64,000 nucleotides of DNA. It comes from Deltaproteobacteria bacterium RBG_13_43_22. GTDB taxonomy: Bacteria; Desulfobacterota; RBG-13-43-22. Position numbers and translations under genes: made by a program. This document shows, one piece after another, positions 35,543-43,686 of this stretch. Position 1 is the stretch's first letter, and the number at the start of each line of letters is the position of its first letter. The stretch is taken from positions 1 through 64,000 of the forward strand of contig MGQB01000037.1 in NCBI GenBank assembly GCA_001797675.1, read 5' to 3'. A model generated the notes under the pieces. The model saw nothing but the letters and a program-made list of their open reading frames with translations. It did not search any database and was not told where the DNA came from.

Positions 35543-37957
35543 TTATAACATATCAACCGGGTCCACATCCAGGATAATCCGAACCCCCGTGCCCTGAATC
35601 AGAACCTTTTCAACTTCCTGGATCAAGGAGGCCGCCTGATGTAATATTCGGTTGTTTTCCCCTTTTAACAGCACCTGCCAACGATAACGTCCTTTGATTT
35701 TGCTGATCGGAGCCGGAACCGGGCCTAATATTTCCAATGATGCCGACCACTTGTTTTTATGTATTTCTTTTCTGAGAAACCCGCTTGTTTTATCAGCCGC
35801 CCGGGCAACCGCTGTTTCGTTGTTTCCTTGAAATAGGCAATTAATTAATCGGGAGAAGGGCGGGTACTTCAAGGTCCGGCGAAAGCGGATTTCCTGGTTA
35901 TAAAAACCTAAATAATCATGAAGTCCAACGTATTTAAAAATATAATGGTCGGGATTATAGGTCTGAATATAAACCTGACCTGGATGGACCCCCCGTCCGG
36001 CCCGGCCGGCCACCTGGGCCAAAAGCTGAAAGGTCCGTTCCCCGGCTCGAAAATCAGGCCAGTTCAGGGAAAGATCGGCACAGAGAACCCCGATCAGGGT
36101 TACCTGGGGAAAATCATGGCCTTTGGTGATCATCTGAGTCCCGATCAGGATATCGGTTTTTCGATCCCTGAGCTTTTTTAGAATGTCAAAATGAGCCCCT
36201 TTTCGAGTCACCGTATCCCGGTCCATCCGGTCGATGGAAGCCATTGGAAACAGGCTGGCCAGTTCCTGCTCGACCTTTTCCGTACCTATGCCCAGGGCCT
36301 TGACCCCTTCCTGGTGGCAGGAAGGACAGCCTATCGGCATAGAGGTATGATAGCCGCAGGTGTGGCAAAGGAGTTGTCCTTCTTTAGCGTGATAGGTCAG
36401 AGTCAAGGAGCAATTGCGGCATTTGATAACTGCGCCGCAAAGGGTGCAGAGGATCAGGGTATCAAACCCTCGGCGGTTCAGAAAAAGCAGGGTCTGTCTT
36501 CCTTGATCCAGGTTCCGGCCTATAGCCTCCTCGAGGGGAGGAGAAAAGAGGGGGATCCTGCGGCCCCGGCGGAATATTTTCATATCGACCAGTTCTATAT
36601 CCGGCATGGTCTGTTCCTGAACCCGTTTATGAATCCCCAGATAACTGATCTTTTTTTGCCGACGCAGATAAAGGGTGGAAATCGAGGGGGTGGCCGATCC
36701 CAAAACCACCACCGCTGAGGCCTGCTGCCCCCGAACCAGGGCCAGATCCCGGGCATTATAACGGAGGGAGTCGGTCTGTTTATAGGAAGGATCGTGTTCT
36801 TCATCGACTACGATCAATCCCAGGGAACCCAAAGGGGCGAATATGGCCGAACGGGTCCCAATGACCACCGGGCATAAGCCCTCCTGAATTCGTCGCCATT
36901 GATCCAAACGTTCCCCTGGATTCAAGCCGCTGTGAAGCAGGGCAGTCTTATCCCCGAAACGCAGGCGAAACCGGCCTTCTATCAAGGGAACCAGACCGAT
37001 TTCCGGGACCAGGATTAGTGCCTGGCGCCCCTGCTCCAAGGTTTCAGCCGTCGCCCTCAAATACACCTCCGTCTTTCCCGATCCGGTGATCCCGTGAAGG
37101 AGTATGGATTGATAGGATTCGGTCTTCAGCCCTTCCCGAATTTGTATCAAAGCCTGTTCCTGTTCGCCGGTTAAAACAAAAGGCCCATTTTCTTGGGCCA
37201 GGATTTCCCCAAAGGGATTTCTCAGGCAGATCTGTTCCCGGATTTCAATCACTCCTTTTCGACAAAGAGTGGATAAGCGCCCAGCTGACAAGGGAAAATG
37301 AATTCGAAGATGCTTTAAAGGCAGACCGGGGCGCGAAGCAAGAAAGGCAAAAAGGGAATGATCCTTCATCGAAAAATTTTCTTTTTGGAATCGGGCTCCC
37401 GGATAAACCCATTTTTCTTTTTTGGGCTTTGCGGTCTCTGTTTTCAACAGGGTTCTTTCCTGAATCCAGCCCCGGGTTTCAAAATCTTTAAGGATTTTTT
37501 TCTCCTCCGGCAGGAAACGGGATAAGGACCGGCCTTTGGTCGAGCATAGAGTTTGAAGGATTTCCTGTTCCTTTTCGGGTAACCCACCTTCTTGAAAGGC
37601 CTGTTTCCCCAGGGAGGTAATTCCAATATTCTGAAAATCGGATACCGATAAACCCGGGGGCAGGGCCGCCTTCAACACCTGTCCCAAAGGGTAAAGGTAG
37701 TAGTGGGCAATCCAGGTAAAAAAGGGACGCATCGCCTCTGAAAAAAGCGGGACTGGATCCAGAAGGTGAGCTATAGGTTTGATGGTCAAACCGGCTTCCG
37801 GTTTAGGGCATTCCTCCCAGATATATCCGGTGACCCTTTTTTTTTTCAAGGGCACCAGGACCCGCTGGCCAATTCGGGGTTCTATGGAAAGATCGGCTGG
37901 CCATTCATAGAGAAGGGGCTGATTGAGCGGCGGGACAATGACTTCAAAAAACGGCAT
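35543..37957 (-). CDS. priA: Primosomal protein N' (replication restart helicase PriA)
   Basis: This 804-residue protein has the PriA layout. An N-terminal 3'-DNA-end-binding domain is followed by a helicase core with Walker A GITGSGKTEVYL near residue 295 and DEEHD near 395. The zinc-binding insertion includes CTLCGAVIKCRNC and CHTCGYHTSMPIGCPSC. The arginine motif QVAGRAGRG lies near 645. It reloads the replicative helicase at stalled forks. It starts the leftward cluster priA-def-fmt-rsmB-rpe. Confidence 0.96.
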   Translation of the reverse strand: MPFFEVIVPPLNQPLLYEWPADLSIEPRIGQRVLVPLKKKRVTGYIWEECPKPEAGLTIKPIAHLLDPVPLFSEAMRPFFTWIAHYYLYPLGQVLKAALPPGLSVSDFQNIGITSLGKQAFQEGGLPEKEQEILQTLCSTKGRSLSRFLPEEKKILKDFETRGWIQERTLLKTETAKPKKEKWVYPGARFQKENFSMKDHSLFAFLASRPGLPLKHLRIHFPLSAGRLSTLCRKGVIEIREQICLRNPFGEILAQENGPFVLTGEQEQALIQIREGLKTESYQSILLHGITGSGKTEVYLRATAETLEQGRQALILVPEIGLVPLIEGRFRLRFGDKTALLHSGLNPGERLDQWRRIQEGLCPVVIGTRSAIFAPLGSLGLIVVDEEHDPSYKQTDSLRYNARDLALVRGQQASAVVVLGSATPSISTLYLRRQKKISYLGIHKRVQEQTMPDIELVDMKIFRRGRRIPLFSPPLEEAIGRNLDQGRQTLLFLNRRGFDTLILCTLCGAVIKCRNCSLTLTYHAKEGQLLCHTCGYHTSMPIGCPSCHQEGVKALGIGTEKVEQELASLFPMASIDRMDRDTVTRKGAHFDILKKLRDRKTDILIGTQMITKGHDFPQVTLIGVLCADLSLNWPDFRAGERTFQLLAQVAGRAGRGVHPGQVYIQTYNPDHYIFKYVGLHDYLGFYNQEIRFRRTLKYPPFSRLINCLFQGNNETAVARAADKTSGFLRKEIHKNKWSASLEILGPVPAPISKIKGRYRWQVLLKGENNRILHQAASLIQEVEKVLIQGTGVRIILDVDPVDML

Positions 37958-38110
37958 GATTTAAATTTGCTAACCTTTTAAGAGGTCCTTAAGGACTCGG
38001 CGATAATGAACCGTAAGGACCGCTGGGTCGGGAGGAATCCGCTTGTCTTTTTTTCCCCGATCTGTTATGTTCCTTATCGAACTGAATCCTTCCTATTTCA
38101 ACTATGTTAT

Positions 38111-38187
38111 GGGCGATTAGCTCAGGTGGATAGAGCGTTGGTCTCCGGAACCAAAGGCCGTGGGTTCAAGTCCCGCATCGCCCACCA
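38111..38187 (+). tRNA. tRNA-Arg (anticodon CCG)
   Basis: The sequence folds as a complete cloverleaf. The acceptor GGGCGAT pairs with ATCGCCC, the D stem is GCTC/GAGC, the anticodon stem is TTGGT/ACCAA with loop CTCCGGA, and the T stem is GTGGG/CCCGC around TTCAAGT. The anticodon is CCG, decoding CGG arginine. The 3' CCA is encoded. Confidence 0.96.
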
Positions 38188-38634
38188 CTAACCTCTATTT
38201 TTAATAGTAACCTTTCCCTCGGCCTTCGTCAAAAAAAAAATTGGGAATCCTTATGACCGGCTTACCCTTGACGCAGGCAGCCGAAAAAAAATCCTTTAAA
38301 ACCTTCTTGCCCCCCTTCGCTTTTGACAAGTTGGCCGGTTGAAAAACCTTTTTTCTCGGTAGTAAGGGGGCCTTTTTCAGGGTTGTCCAAAAGGGGACCT
38401 TCTGCATATCATACCGGCCCTAATGTTTATATTGAACTAAGTCAAGTTACCCACCACTGCCTTTTTGGAGTTTTGGGTCGGCCTGCTCTTAAAGGGCGGT
38501 TCAAGATTCAGCCGGATATTATGGTTCGCAGGTGTTGGGTTGGCAACCATGAAAAAAAGCCCCCTTACCACCGATTTTGAAAATGGCTTTAAATAGTTGC
38601 AACAAAGTGAAGAGGGGCAAGTTACAACCTTCCC
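38188..38634. other. Intergenic region without a recognisable gene
   Basis: These 447 bases lie between the tRNA and the YchF-like gene. A 68-codon minus-strand frame (38201-38407) has no recognisable features and no good ribosome binding site. I see no clear terminator for the tRNA. Confidence 0.4.
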
Positions 38635-38663
38635 TTGACCCCGGTTACCGATTAGGGCATACT
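38635..38663 (+). promoter_or_regulatory. Promoter abutting the ychF-like start codon
   Basis: TTGACC and CATACT are 17 bases apart. The expected transcription start, about seven bases after the -10, falls on or next to the ATG at 38670. No Shine-Dalgarno sequence lies before that ATG, so the message may be leaderless. Confidence 0.45.
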
Positions 38664-38669
38664 GAAAAC

Positions 38670-39740
38670 ATGCAAATTGGAATTATTGGACTCCCCCATA
38701 CGGGAAAGACGACCCTTTTTCAAGCATTGGCCGGAGGCGAAAAATCCGTCTCGGCCTTTTCTTCAGGGAAGCTGGAAATTCATACCGCCGTAGCGGAGGT
38801 CCCTGACTCTCGAGTAGATCGGCTTAGAGAGATCTTTCAGCCTAAAAAGACCATCTATGCCAAGGTCACCTTTGCCGATATCGCCGGCCTGGATAAGGGA
38901 ATCAGCAAAAAAGGGCTCCCCGGGGCCTTTGTCAACCTCCTGGGTCAGATGGACGCCTTTGTCCATGTCTTACGGGCCTTTGATAATCCGGCCGTTGCCC
39001 ATAGCGAGGGATCCATCAATCCTCTCCGGGATCTGGCCCTTCTCGATACCGAATTTTTATTACAGGACCTCACCTCCGTTGAACGCCGGTATGACCGGTT
39101 ATTGGATGGCCTAAAAAAGGGGGCCATAGACCGCGAACAGGCTTTAAAAGAAAAACAAGGGTTGGAAACCATGAAGTCGGCCCTGGAAGAAGAAAGACCC
39201 TTGCGGGACTTGGGGCTCAGTGACGAAACAATCAAACCCTTTAAGGGTTATGGGTTTTTGTCCCTCAAACCGGTTTTAGTCGTCGTCAATACCGGGGATG
39301 ACGGCCAAGGGATGGATATTCCGTATAAACATCAAGACAGTGCCGTGGTCCAGTTGTCGGCCAGGTTGGAAAAGGAGATCTCTGAATTATCTCCGGATGA
39401 TGCCGCCATGTTTATGGAGGAATACGACATCACTGAATTAAGCCGCAGCCGGGTGTTGCAGCTTTCCTATGATCTGCTCGGTCTGCATTCTTTTTTCACC
39501 GTTGGAGAAGACGAGGTCCGGGCCTGGACCATTAGCCGCGGGGCCACCGCCCTGGAGGCTGCGGCCACGGTTCATTCGGACCTGGCCAAGGGATTCATCC
39601 GGGCCGAAGTGGTCGGATATGAGGAATTGATCGAACTGGGGGGACTTACCCAGGTCAAAAACAAAGGCAAGCTGCGGTTGGAAGGCAAAGAATATGTGGT
39701 CCAGGATGGAGAGATTGTGCATATAAGGCATAGTTCCTGA
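38670..39740 (+). CDS. YchF-like OBG-family GTPase/ATPase
   Basis: This 356-residue protein has the P-loop GLPHTGKTTLF (6-16), the Walker B/G3 motif DIAGL near 73, a coiled-coil insertion around 130-190 and a C-terminal TGS domain with TVGEDEVRAWTI near 275. This is the order of YchF, a universal ribosome-associated NTPase. The P-loop differs from the usual GLPNVGKSTLF, and the G4 region reads VVVNTGDD, so it may be a paralogue distinct from the housekeeping protein. The ATG at 38670 fits the family start. An upstream frame adds 31 atypical residues. Confidence 0.88.
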   Translation: MQIGIIGLPHTGKTTLFQALAGGEKSVSAFSSGKLEIHTAVAEVPDSRVDRLREIFQPKKTIYAKVTFADIAGLDKGISKKGLPGAFVNLLGQMDAFVHVLRAFDNPAVAHSEGSINPLRDLALLDTEFLLQDLTSVERRYDRLLDGLKKGAIDREQALKEKQGLETMKSALEEERPLRDLGLSDETIKPFKGYGFLSLKPVLVVVNTGDDGQGMDIPYKHQDSAVVQLSARLEKEISELSPDDAAMFMEEYDITELSRSRVLQLSYDLLGLHSFFTVGEDEVRAWTISRGATALEAAATVHSDLAKGFIRAEVVGYEELIELGGLTQVKNKGKLRLEGKEYVVQDGEIVHIRHSS

Positions 39741-39747
39741 TTGTTGT

Positions 39748-39873
39748 CAGGTTGATGAAAAATACCCATCTGCGGCGTTGCTCTCGCCCCTCGTCAGTCC
39801 AGCGTACTTCTATGTACGCCTCCCTCCTCGGGACTTCGAGTCGCCTTGCATCTGGATATTTTTGATCAACCTG
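39748..39873 (+). repeat. 126-bp inverted-repeat element
   Basis: The ends CAGGTTGATGAAAAATA and TATTTTTGATCAACCTG are inverted repeats of 17 bases with one mismatch. The centre has the palindromic CGTACTTCTATGTACG. A related 127-base copy lies at 54703-54829 and a diverged one near 34722-34867. There is no coding capacity. Confidence 0.75.
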
Positions 39874-39937
39874 TAAATCCGGTTTTCCAATTGATCCGGT
39901 TATCTTGACATGATTTATTGATAATAAGGACTTTTTT

Positions 39938-40963
39938 ATGCCCATTCCCGGAAATCTTTTAACCACGGCCATGGCCGTTATGCCGCATCGGGATGTGGAA
40001 CAGGCCCTTTCGACCGCCTTGTCCCTGGATATCCCCTTTTGGCCCCAGTTGCCCCACGTAAGCTACTATGAAGATATGTATGTTCAGGCCTCGGAGCACT
40101 TCCCCGGTATCGTGCTCGATTTGGAAAAAAGGACCTTGCGTTTTTCCCATGAAAAATTTGCCCTCGAATTGGAAGAGGCCTTGAGCCATTTTGAGGAACC
40201 GGACTATTTTGATATCAGCCCAAAGTATTCAGTGGTTTATCACCGTTATTTGGAACTCGATTTGTCCAATCGGCCGGCTATCCGGGGCCAGATTGAAGGG
40301 CCGATCAGTTTCGGCTTCAATGTCCAGGATGAAGAAGGACGACCGATCCTTTTTGATGATACGGTGCGGCCTTTCCTGCTCGAATTCATGGCCAAGCGGG
40401 TTAACGCCCAATTAACACGCTTGAAAGAAAAAAATCCCAATGCCTTCATGTACGTGGATGAACCGGGACTGCAATTCCTATTCAGTGCCATGGCCGGCTA
40501 TGGTGACCAGGCCGCCCGTAAGGACATGGCCTATTTTTTTTCCATGATCGAAAGACCCCGCGGGGTTCATTTGTGCGGCAACCCTGATTGGGATTTCCTG
40601 TTAGGGTTGGATCTGGATATCCTCTCCCTCGATGTTTATACCAATGGAGAAGTCTTTTCCTCCTACCATAAATCCATTCGGAGGTTTTTGGACCGGGGCG
40701 GGATCCTGGTCTGGGGGATTGTGCCCACCAACTTTGAGCCCTTTGCACAAGAGCATCTGGAATCCCTGGAAGAACGCATGACCACCTTATGGGAATTGTT
40801 GGATAAAAAAGGGATTGATCGGGAATTCCTGCTTTCACGAAGCCTTCTTTCTCCGGCCACCTGCTGTCTGGTCAACCCGGATGGGGAGAAAACCGTGGAA
40901 AAGGCCTTTCAAATAATCCGAAATCTTTCTGTTGAACTCCGGGGGCGGTTTCAGTTAGAATAA
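39938..40963 (+). CDS. Cobalamin-independent methionine synthase-like protein
   Basis: This 341-residue TIM-barrel protein resembles the C-terminal half of MetE. Possible zinc ligands are seen in HLCGNPDW (His and Cys near residue 212), YVDEPGLQF near 170 (Glu) and SPATCCLVN near 308 (Cys). It lacks the N-terminal MetE half and the typical folate-binding motifs. Short MetE-like proteins of anaerobes may take the methyl group from corrinoid proteins, so the methyl donor here is open. It lies between the YchF-like gene and the GAF-ANTAR gene. Confidence 0.8.
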   Translation: MPIPGNLLTTAMAVMPHRDVEQALSTALSLDIPFWPQLPHVSYYEDMYVQASEHFPGIVLDLEKRTLRFSHEKFALELEEALSHFEEPDYFDISPKYSVVYHRYLELDLSNRPAIRGQIEGPISFGFNVQDEEGRPILFDDTVRPFLLEFMAKRVNAQLTRLKEKNPNAFMYVDEPGLQFLFSAMAGYGDQAARKDMAYFFSMIERPRGVHLCGNPDWDFLLGLDLDILSLDVYTNGEVFSSYHKSIRRFLDRGGILVWGIVPTNFEPFAQEHLESLEERMTTLWELLDKKGIDREFLLSRSLLSPATCCLVNPDGEKTVEKAFQIIRNLSVELRGRFQLE

Positions 40964-41060
40964 ACCTAAAGATATTTCAAATTTTTGGAGGGTCACCCCC
41001 TATGACCCGTGCATTATATGTTGGAAACAAATTATCAGATTTCTGAGTGTAAGTGTCTAT

Positions 41061-41753
41061 ATGGATACCCAATCCTACGACAAGACCATTGAGGCCCTGA
41101 CCATCATCAGCCGGGCCATAACCTCCGATCAGTACTTGGAAGACATTTTAAAACTAATCGTCCTGGTCACGGCTGAGGCGATGAACTCCCAGGTTTGCTC
41201 TCTCTGGCTGTTGGAGGACAAGACCCAATCCCTGACCATCCGGGCCACCCAAAGCATCAATCGGGAGTATCTCAAAAAACGTTCTCTTAAGGTCGGGGAA
41301 GGCGTAGTGGGTTACGTGGCTCAGCACAACAAACCCTATATTTCCTCCAACGTTTTAGACGATCCCCGGTTTAAAGAAAAGGCCCTGGCTCGAAAGATGG
41401 GATTGATTTCTATGTTAAGCGTGCCCATGAGTGTCCGGGAACGGGTTATCGGAGTCATCAATTGCTATACCTCGGTGCCCCATCACTTCACCGAAACCGA
41501 ACAGAACCTTTTTACTACGGTGGCCAACCAGGCGGCGGTGGCTATTTTTAATACCGAGCTGATGGTCAAATCCAGGGTCATTCAGGAAGAATTAGAGAAC
41601 CGGAAATTGGTCGAAAAGGCCAAGGATATCCTTATCCGGCGCCGTCATCTGAATGGGGAAGACGCCTATCGCTGGATTCAGAAACGGAGCATGGATTCAA
41701 GAAAATCCATGCGGGAAGTGGCCGAGGCCGTCCTTCTTTCGGAAGAAATATAA
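41061..41753 (+). CDS. GAF-ANTAR RNA-binding antitermination regulator
   Basis: This 230-residue protein has a GAF sensor domain at about 15-165 (GEGVVGYVAQHNKPYISSNVLDDPRF region and MLSVPMSVRERVIGVINCY). A C-terminal ANTAR domain follows at about 172-228. It shows the family pattern of LVEKAKDILIRR, EDAYRWIQ and REVAEAVL. ANTAR domains bind paired hairpins in leader RNA and prevent termination. The very next transcription unit has exactly such a leader (41886-41970), so this protein is the likely local regulator. The GAF ligand is unknown. The ATG at 41061 has only a weak ribosome binding site. Confidence 0.92.
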   Translation: MDTQSYDKTIEALTIISRAITSDQYLEDILKLIVLVTAEAMNSQVCSLWLLEDKTQSLTIRATQSINREYLKKRSLKVGEGVVGYVAQHNKPYISSNVLDDPRFKEKALARKMGLISMLSVPMSVRERVIGVINCYTSVPHHFTETEQNLFTTVANQAAVAIFNTELMVKSRVIQEELENRKLVEKAKDILIRRRHLNGEDAYRWIQKRSMDSRKSMREVAEAVLLSEEI

Positions 41754-41831
41754 TATCATTGCCTGCATTCCTCGTTAAATCCCCGCTTTTTTAGTAAAAC
41801 TAAATTATTAATCATCCAAAGCAAAAAGTTC

Positions 41832-41860
41832 TTGACAATTCAAATAAGTGTTGCTAATAA
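41832..41860 (+). promoter_or_regulatory. Promoter for the glutamate-synthase-like gene
   Basis: TTGACA and TAATAA are separated by 17 bases. The predicted start near 41867 is about 20 bases before the first leader hairpin and 134 before the ATG, so the RNA switch would be fully transcribed. Confidence 0.65.
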
Positions 41861-41885
41861 TGTAATCTCTTAAAACAGTAACAAT

Positions 41886-41944
41886 GAAAATTTTATACAA
41901 AGTGGTATGAAATTTTCACTAATGATGAGGACAAAGGCGTCTTT
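41886..41944 (+). promoter_or_regulatory. ANTAR-type two-hairpin antiterminator leader
   Basis: Hairpin 1 (41886-41917) has a 13-bp stem and the hexaloop AAAGTG. Hairpin 2 (41927-41944) has a 6-bp stem GAGGAC/GTCTTT with two wobble pairs and the hexaloop AAAGGC. Both loops carry A at position 1 and G at position 4, the known ANTAR recognition signature, and a 9-base linker separates them. The second hairpin uses bases that also form the terminator's 5' arm, so the two folds exclude each other. Confidence 0.85.
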
Positions 41945-41970
41945 CCAAACAAAGGGAAGACGCCTTTTTT
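41933..41970 (+). terminator. Intrinsic terminator in the leader (attenuator)
   Basis: The arms GGCGTCTTTCC and GGGAAGACGCC pair over 11 bp around the loop AAACAAA, with further A-U pairs at the base, and six T follow. It lies upstream of the coding region and overlaps the second ANTAR hairpin, so it should stop transcription unless the antiterminator fold is stabilised. Confidence 0.9.
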
Positions 41971-42000
41971 ATTTTAACTAATCCAAAGGAGGGAAAAAAC

Positions 42001-43593
42001 ATGAACCTGCAACAACCCAATTCGAATGATGCCACCAGGAGCTTTAACCGGTCTAAAAGCGTGGTCCCCATGAGCGGTTTGTGCTCAAGATGTATTGACG
42101 GCTGCCGGGGCAATTGTGAAGTCTTTAAGGCCACCTTCAGAGGCCGGGAACTTATTTATCCCGGGCCATTCGGGGATATTACGGCCGGGGGAGACAAGAA
42201 TTATCCGATCGATTATTCGCACTTGAACATCCACGGCTATGCCTTGGGGGCCAAAGGCCTGCCGGCCGGGACTGAAGGCAACCCGGATACGGCCCGTTTC
42301 CCTTCGGTCAATACCCAAACCGAATACGGCTGGGATATCAAAGTCAAGATGGCTATGCCGATTTTTACCGGGGCCTTAGGATCTACCGAAATCGCCCGGA
42401 AAAACTGGGAGCATTTTGCGGTTGGTGCGGCCATCTCCGGAGTGACGATCGTTTGCGGGGAAAATGTCTGCGGCATCGATCCCGGGCTGGTGCTGGATAA
42501 AAACAATAAAACCGTACAATCCCCGGATATGGACCGGAGGATCGAGGCCTACCGCCGCTATTACCGGGGTTTGGGGGAAATGTTGATCCAAATGAACGTG
42601 GAAGACACCCGGCTGGGCGTGGCCGAATATATCATCAACAAACACAAGATCGAAACCATTGAACTGAAATGGGGCCAGGGGGCCAAATGCATTGGAGGTG
42701 AAATCAAGGTCAATTCCTTGGAACGGGCCTTGGAACTGCAAAAGAGAGGCTATATCGTCACCCCTGATCCATCGGATCCGATCAGCCAGGCGGCTTTCAA
42801 AGATGGGGCCATCAAAGAATTTGAACGTCACAGCCGTTTGGGTTTTATTGATGAAGAGGGTTTTTATGCCGAAGTGGCCAGACTCCGCAAACTGGGTTTC
42901 AAAAGGATCACCCTGAAAACCGGCGCCTATGGTCTGCGCGAATTGGCCATGGCCATTAAATGGGGTTCCAAAGCCAAAATCGATCTCCTGACCATTGATG
43001 GGGCTCCTGGGGGAACCGGCATGAGCCCCTGGCGGATGATGGAAGAATGGGGAATGCCTTCTCTGTATCTCCATTCGGCCGCCCATGAATTTGCCCAGAT
43101 TCTAAGCAAAAAGGGCGAACGGGTACCTGACCTGGCCTTTGCCGGCGGTTTCAGTTCCGAGGACGGGATATTTAAGGCCCTGGCTCTGGGTTCTCCCTAT
43201 ATTAAAGCGATTTGTATGGGGCGGGCCCTGATGATTCCGGGCATGGTCGGAAAAAATATCGAACAGTGGATCAAGAAAAATGATCTGCCCAAAACCGTCA
43301 GCGAGTTCGGGAAAACCCCGGAAGAAATCTTTGTCTGTTATGAAAATGTGACTGAGTTGGTCGGCAAAAAGGAGATCAAAAATATCCCCTTGGGGGCTAT
43401 CGGTATTTTCAGTTATGCCAATAAACTCCAGGTTGGTTTGCAGCAGCTTATGGCCGGGGCGCGATGCTTCAATGTTGAGGCCATCAGCCGTCAGGAGCTC
43501 ATGTCTTTGACCGAAGAATGCGCCAAGGTAACGGGCATTCCCTATCTGATGAATTCCTACCGCCAGGAGGCGTTGGATATTTTAAATAAATAA
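42001..43593 (+). CDS. Glutamate synthase-like FMN-dependent protein
   Basis: This 530-residue protein matches the FMN-binding synthase domain of glutamate synthase (archaeal-type GltS, GltB central domain). The catalytic barrel spans about 170-470, with TLKTGAYGLRELAMAI, LTIDGAPGGTGMSP and the GGFSSEDGIFKALALG phosphate-binding segment. An N-terminal cysteine cluster C28, C31, C35 and C39 could hold an Fe-S centre. The glutaminase domain is absent, so ammonia or a partner subunit must supply nitrogen. AAGGAGGG precedes the ATG. Expression is probably controlled by the ANTAR leader. Confidence 0.87.
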   Translation: MNLQQPNSNDATRSFNRSKSVVPMSGLCSRCIDGCRGNCEVFKATFRGRELIYPGPFGDITAGGDKNYPIDYSHLNIHGYALGAKGLPAGTEGNPDTARFPSVNTQTEYGWDIKVKMAMPIFTGALGSTEIARKNWEHFAVGAAISGVTIVCGENVCGIDPGLVLDKNNKTVQSPDMDRRIEAYRRYYRGLGEMLIQMNVEDTRLGVAEYIINKHKIETIELKWGQGAKCIGGEIKVNSLERALELQKRGYIVTPDPSDPISQAAFKDGAIKEFERHSRLGFIDEEGFYAEVARLRKLGFKRITLKTGAYGLRELAMAIKWGSKAKIDLLTIDGAPGGTGMSPWRMMEEWGMPSLYLHSAAHEFAQILSKKGERVPDLAFAGGFSSEDGIFKALALGSPYIKAICMGRALMIPGMVGKNIEQWIKKNDLPKTVSEFGKTPEEIFVCYENVTELVGKKEIKNIPLGAIGIFSYANKLQVGLQQLMAGARCFNVEAISRQELMSLTEECAKVTGIPYLMNSYRQEALDILNK

Positions 43594-43600
43594 AAAATCA

Positions 43601-43683
43601 GGCGATAGGCACAAGGCGATAGGCTATAGGCAAGAAAAAAACCATTAACCTCTCCTTGTGCCTATTGCCCATAGCCTATCGCC
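43601..43683. terminator. Large inverted repeat between convergent genes
   Basis: GGCGATAGGC at 43601 pairs with GCCTATCGCC at 43674-43683, with a second nested pairing GGCTATAGGCAAG against CTTGTGCCTATTGCCCATAGCC. A T-rich run follows on the plus strand. Its place between two convergent stops supports a bidirectional terminator. It is also of a type seen as dispersed spacer repeats. Confidence 0.6.
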
Positions 43684-43686
43684 TAT

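Noticed and set aside
38201-38407. 68-codon minus-strand frame after tRNA-Arg
   Set aside because: Lysine-rich, without a ribosome binding site or family pattern. The DNA looks like spacer.
40982-41010. GGGTCA/TGACCC hairpin as a terminator after the MetE-like gene
   Set aside because: The stem is only six base pairs and is not followed by a T-run.
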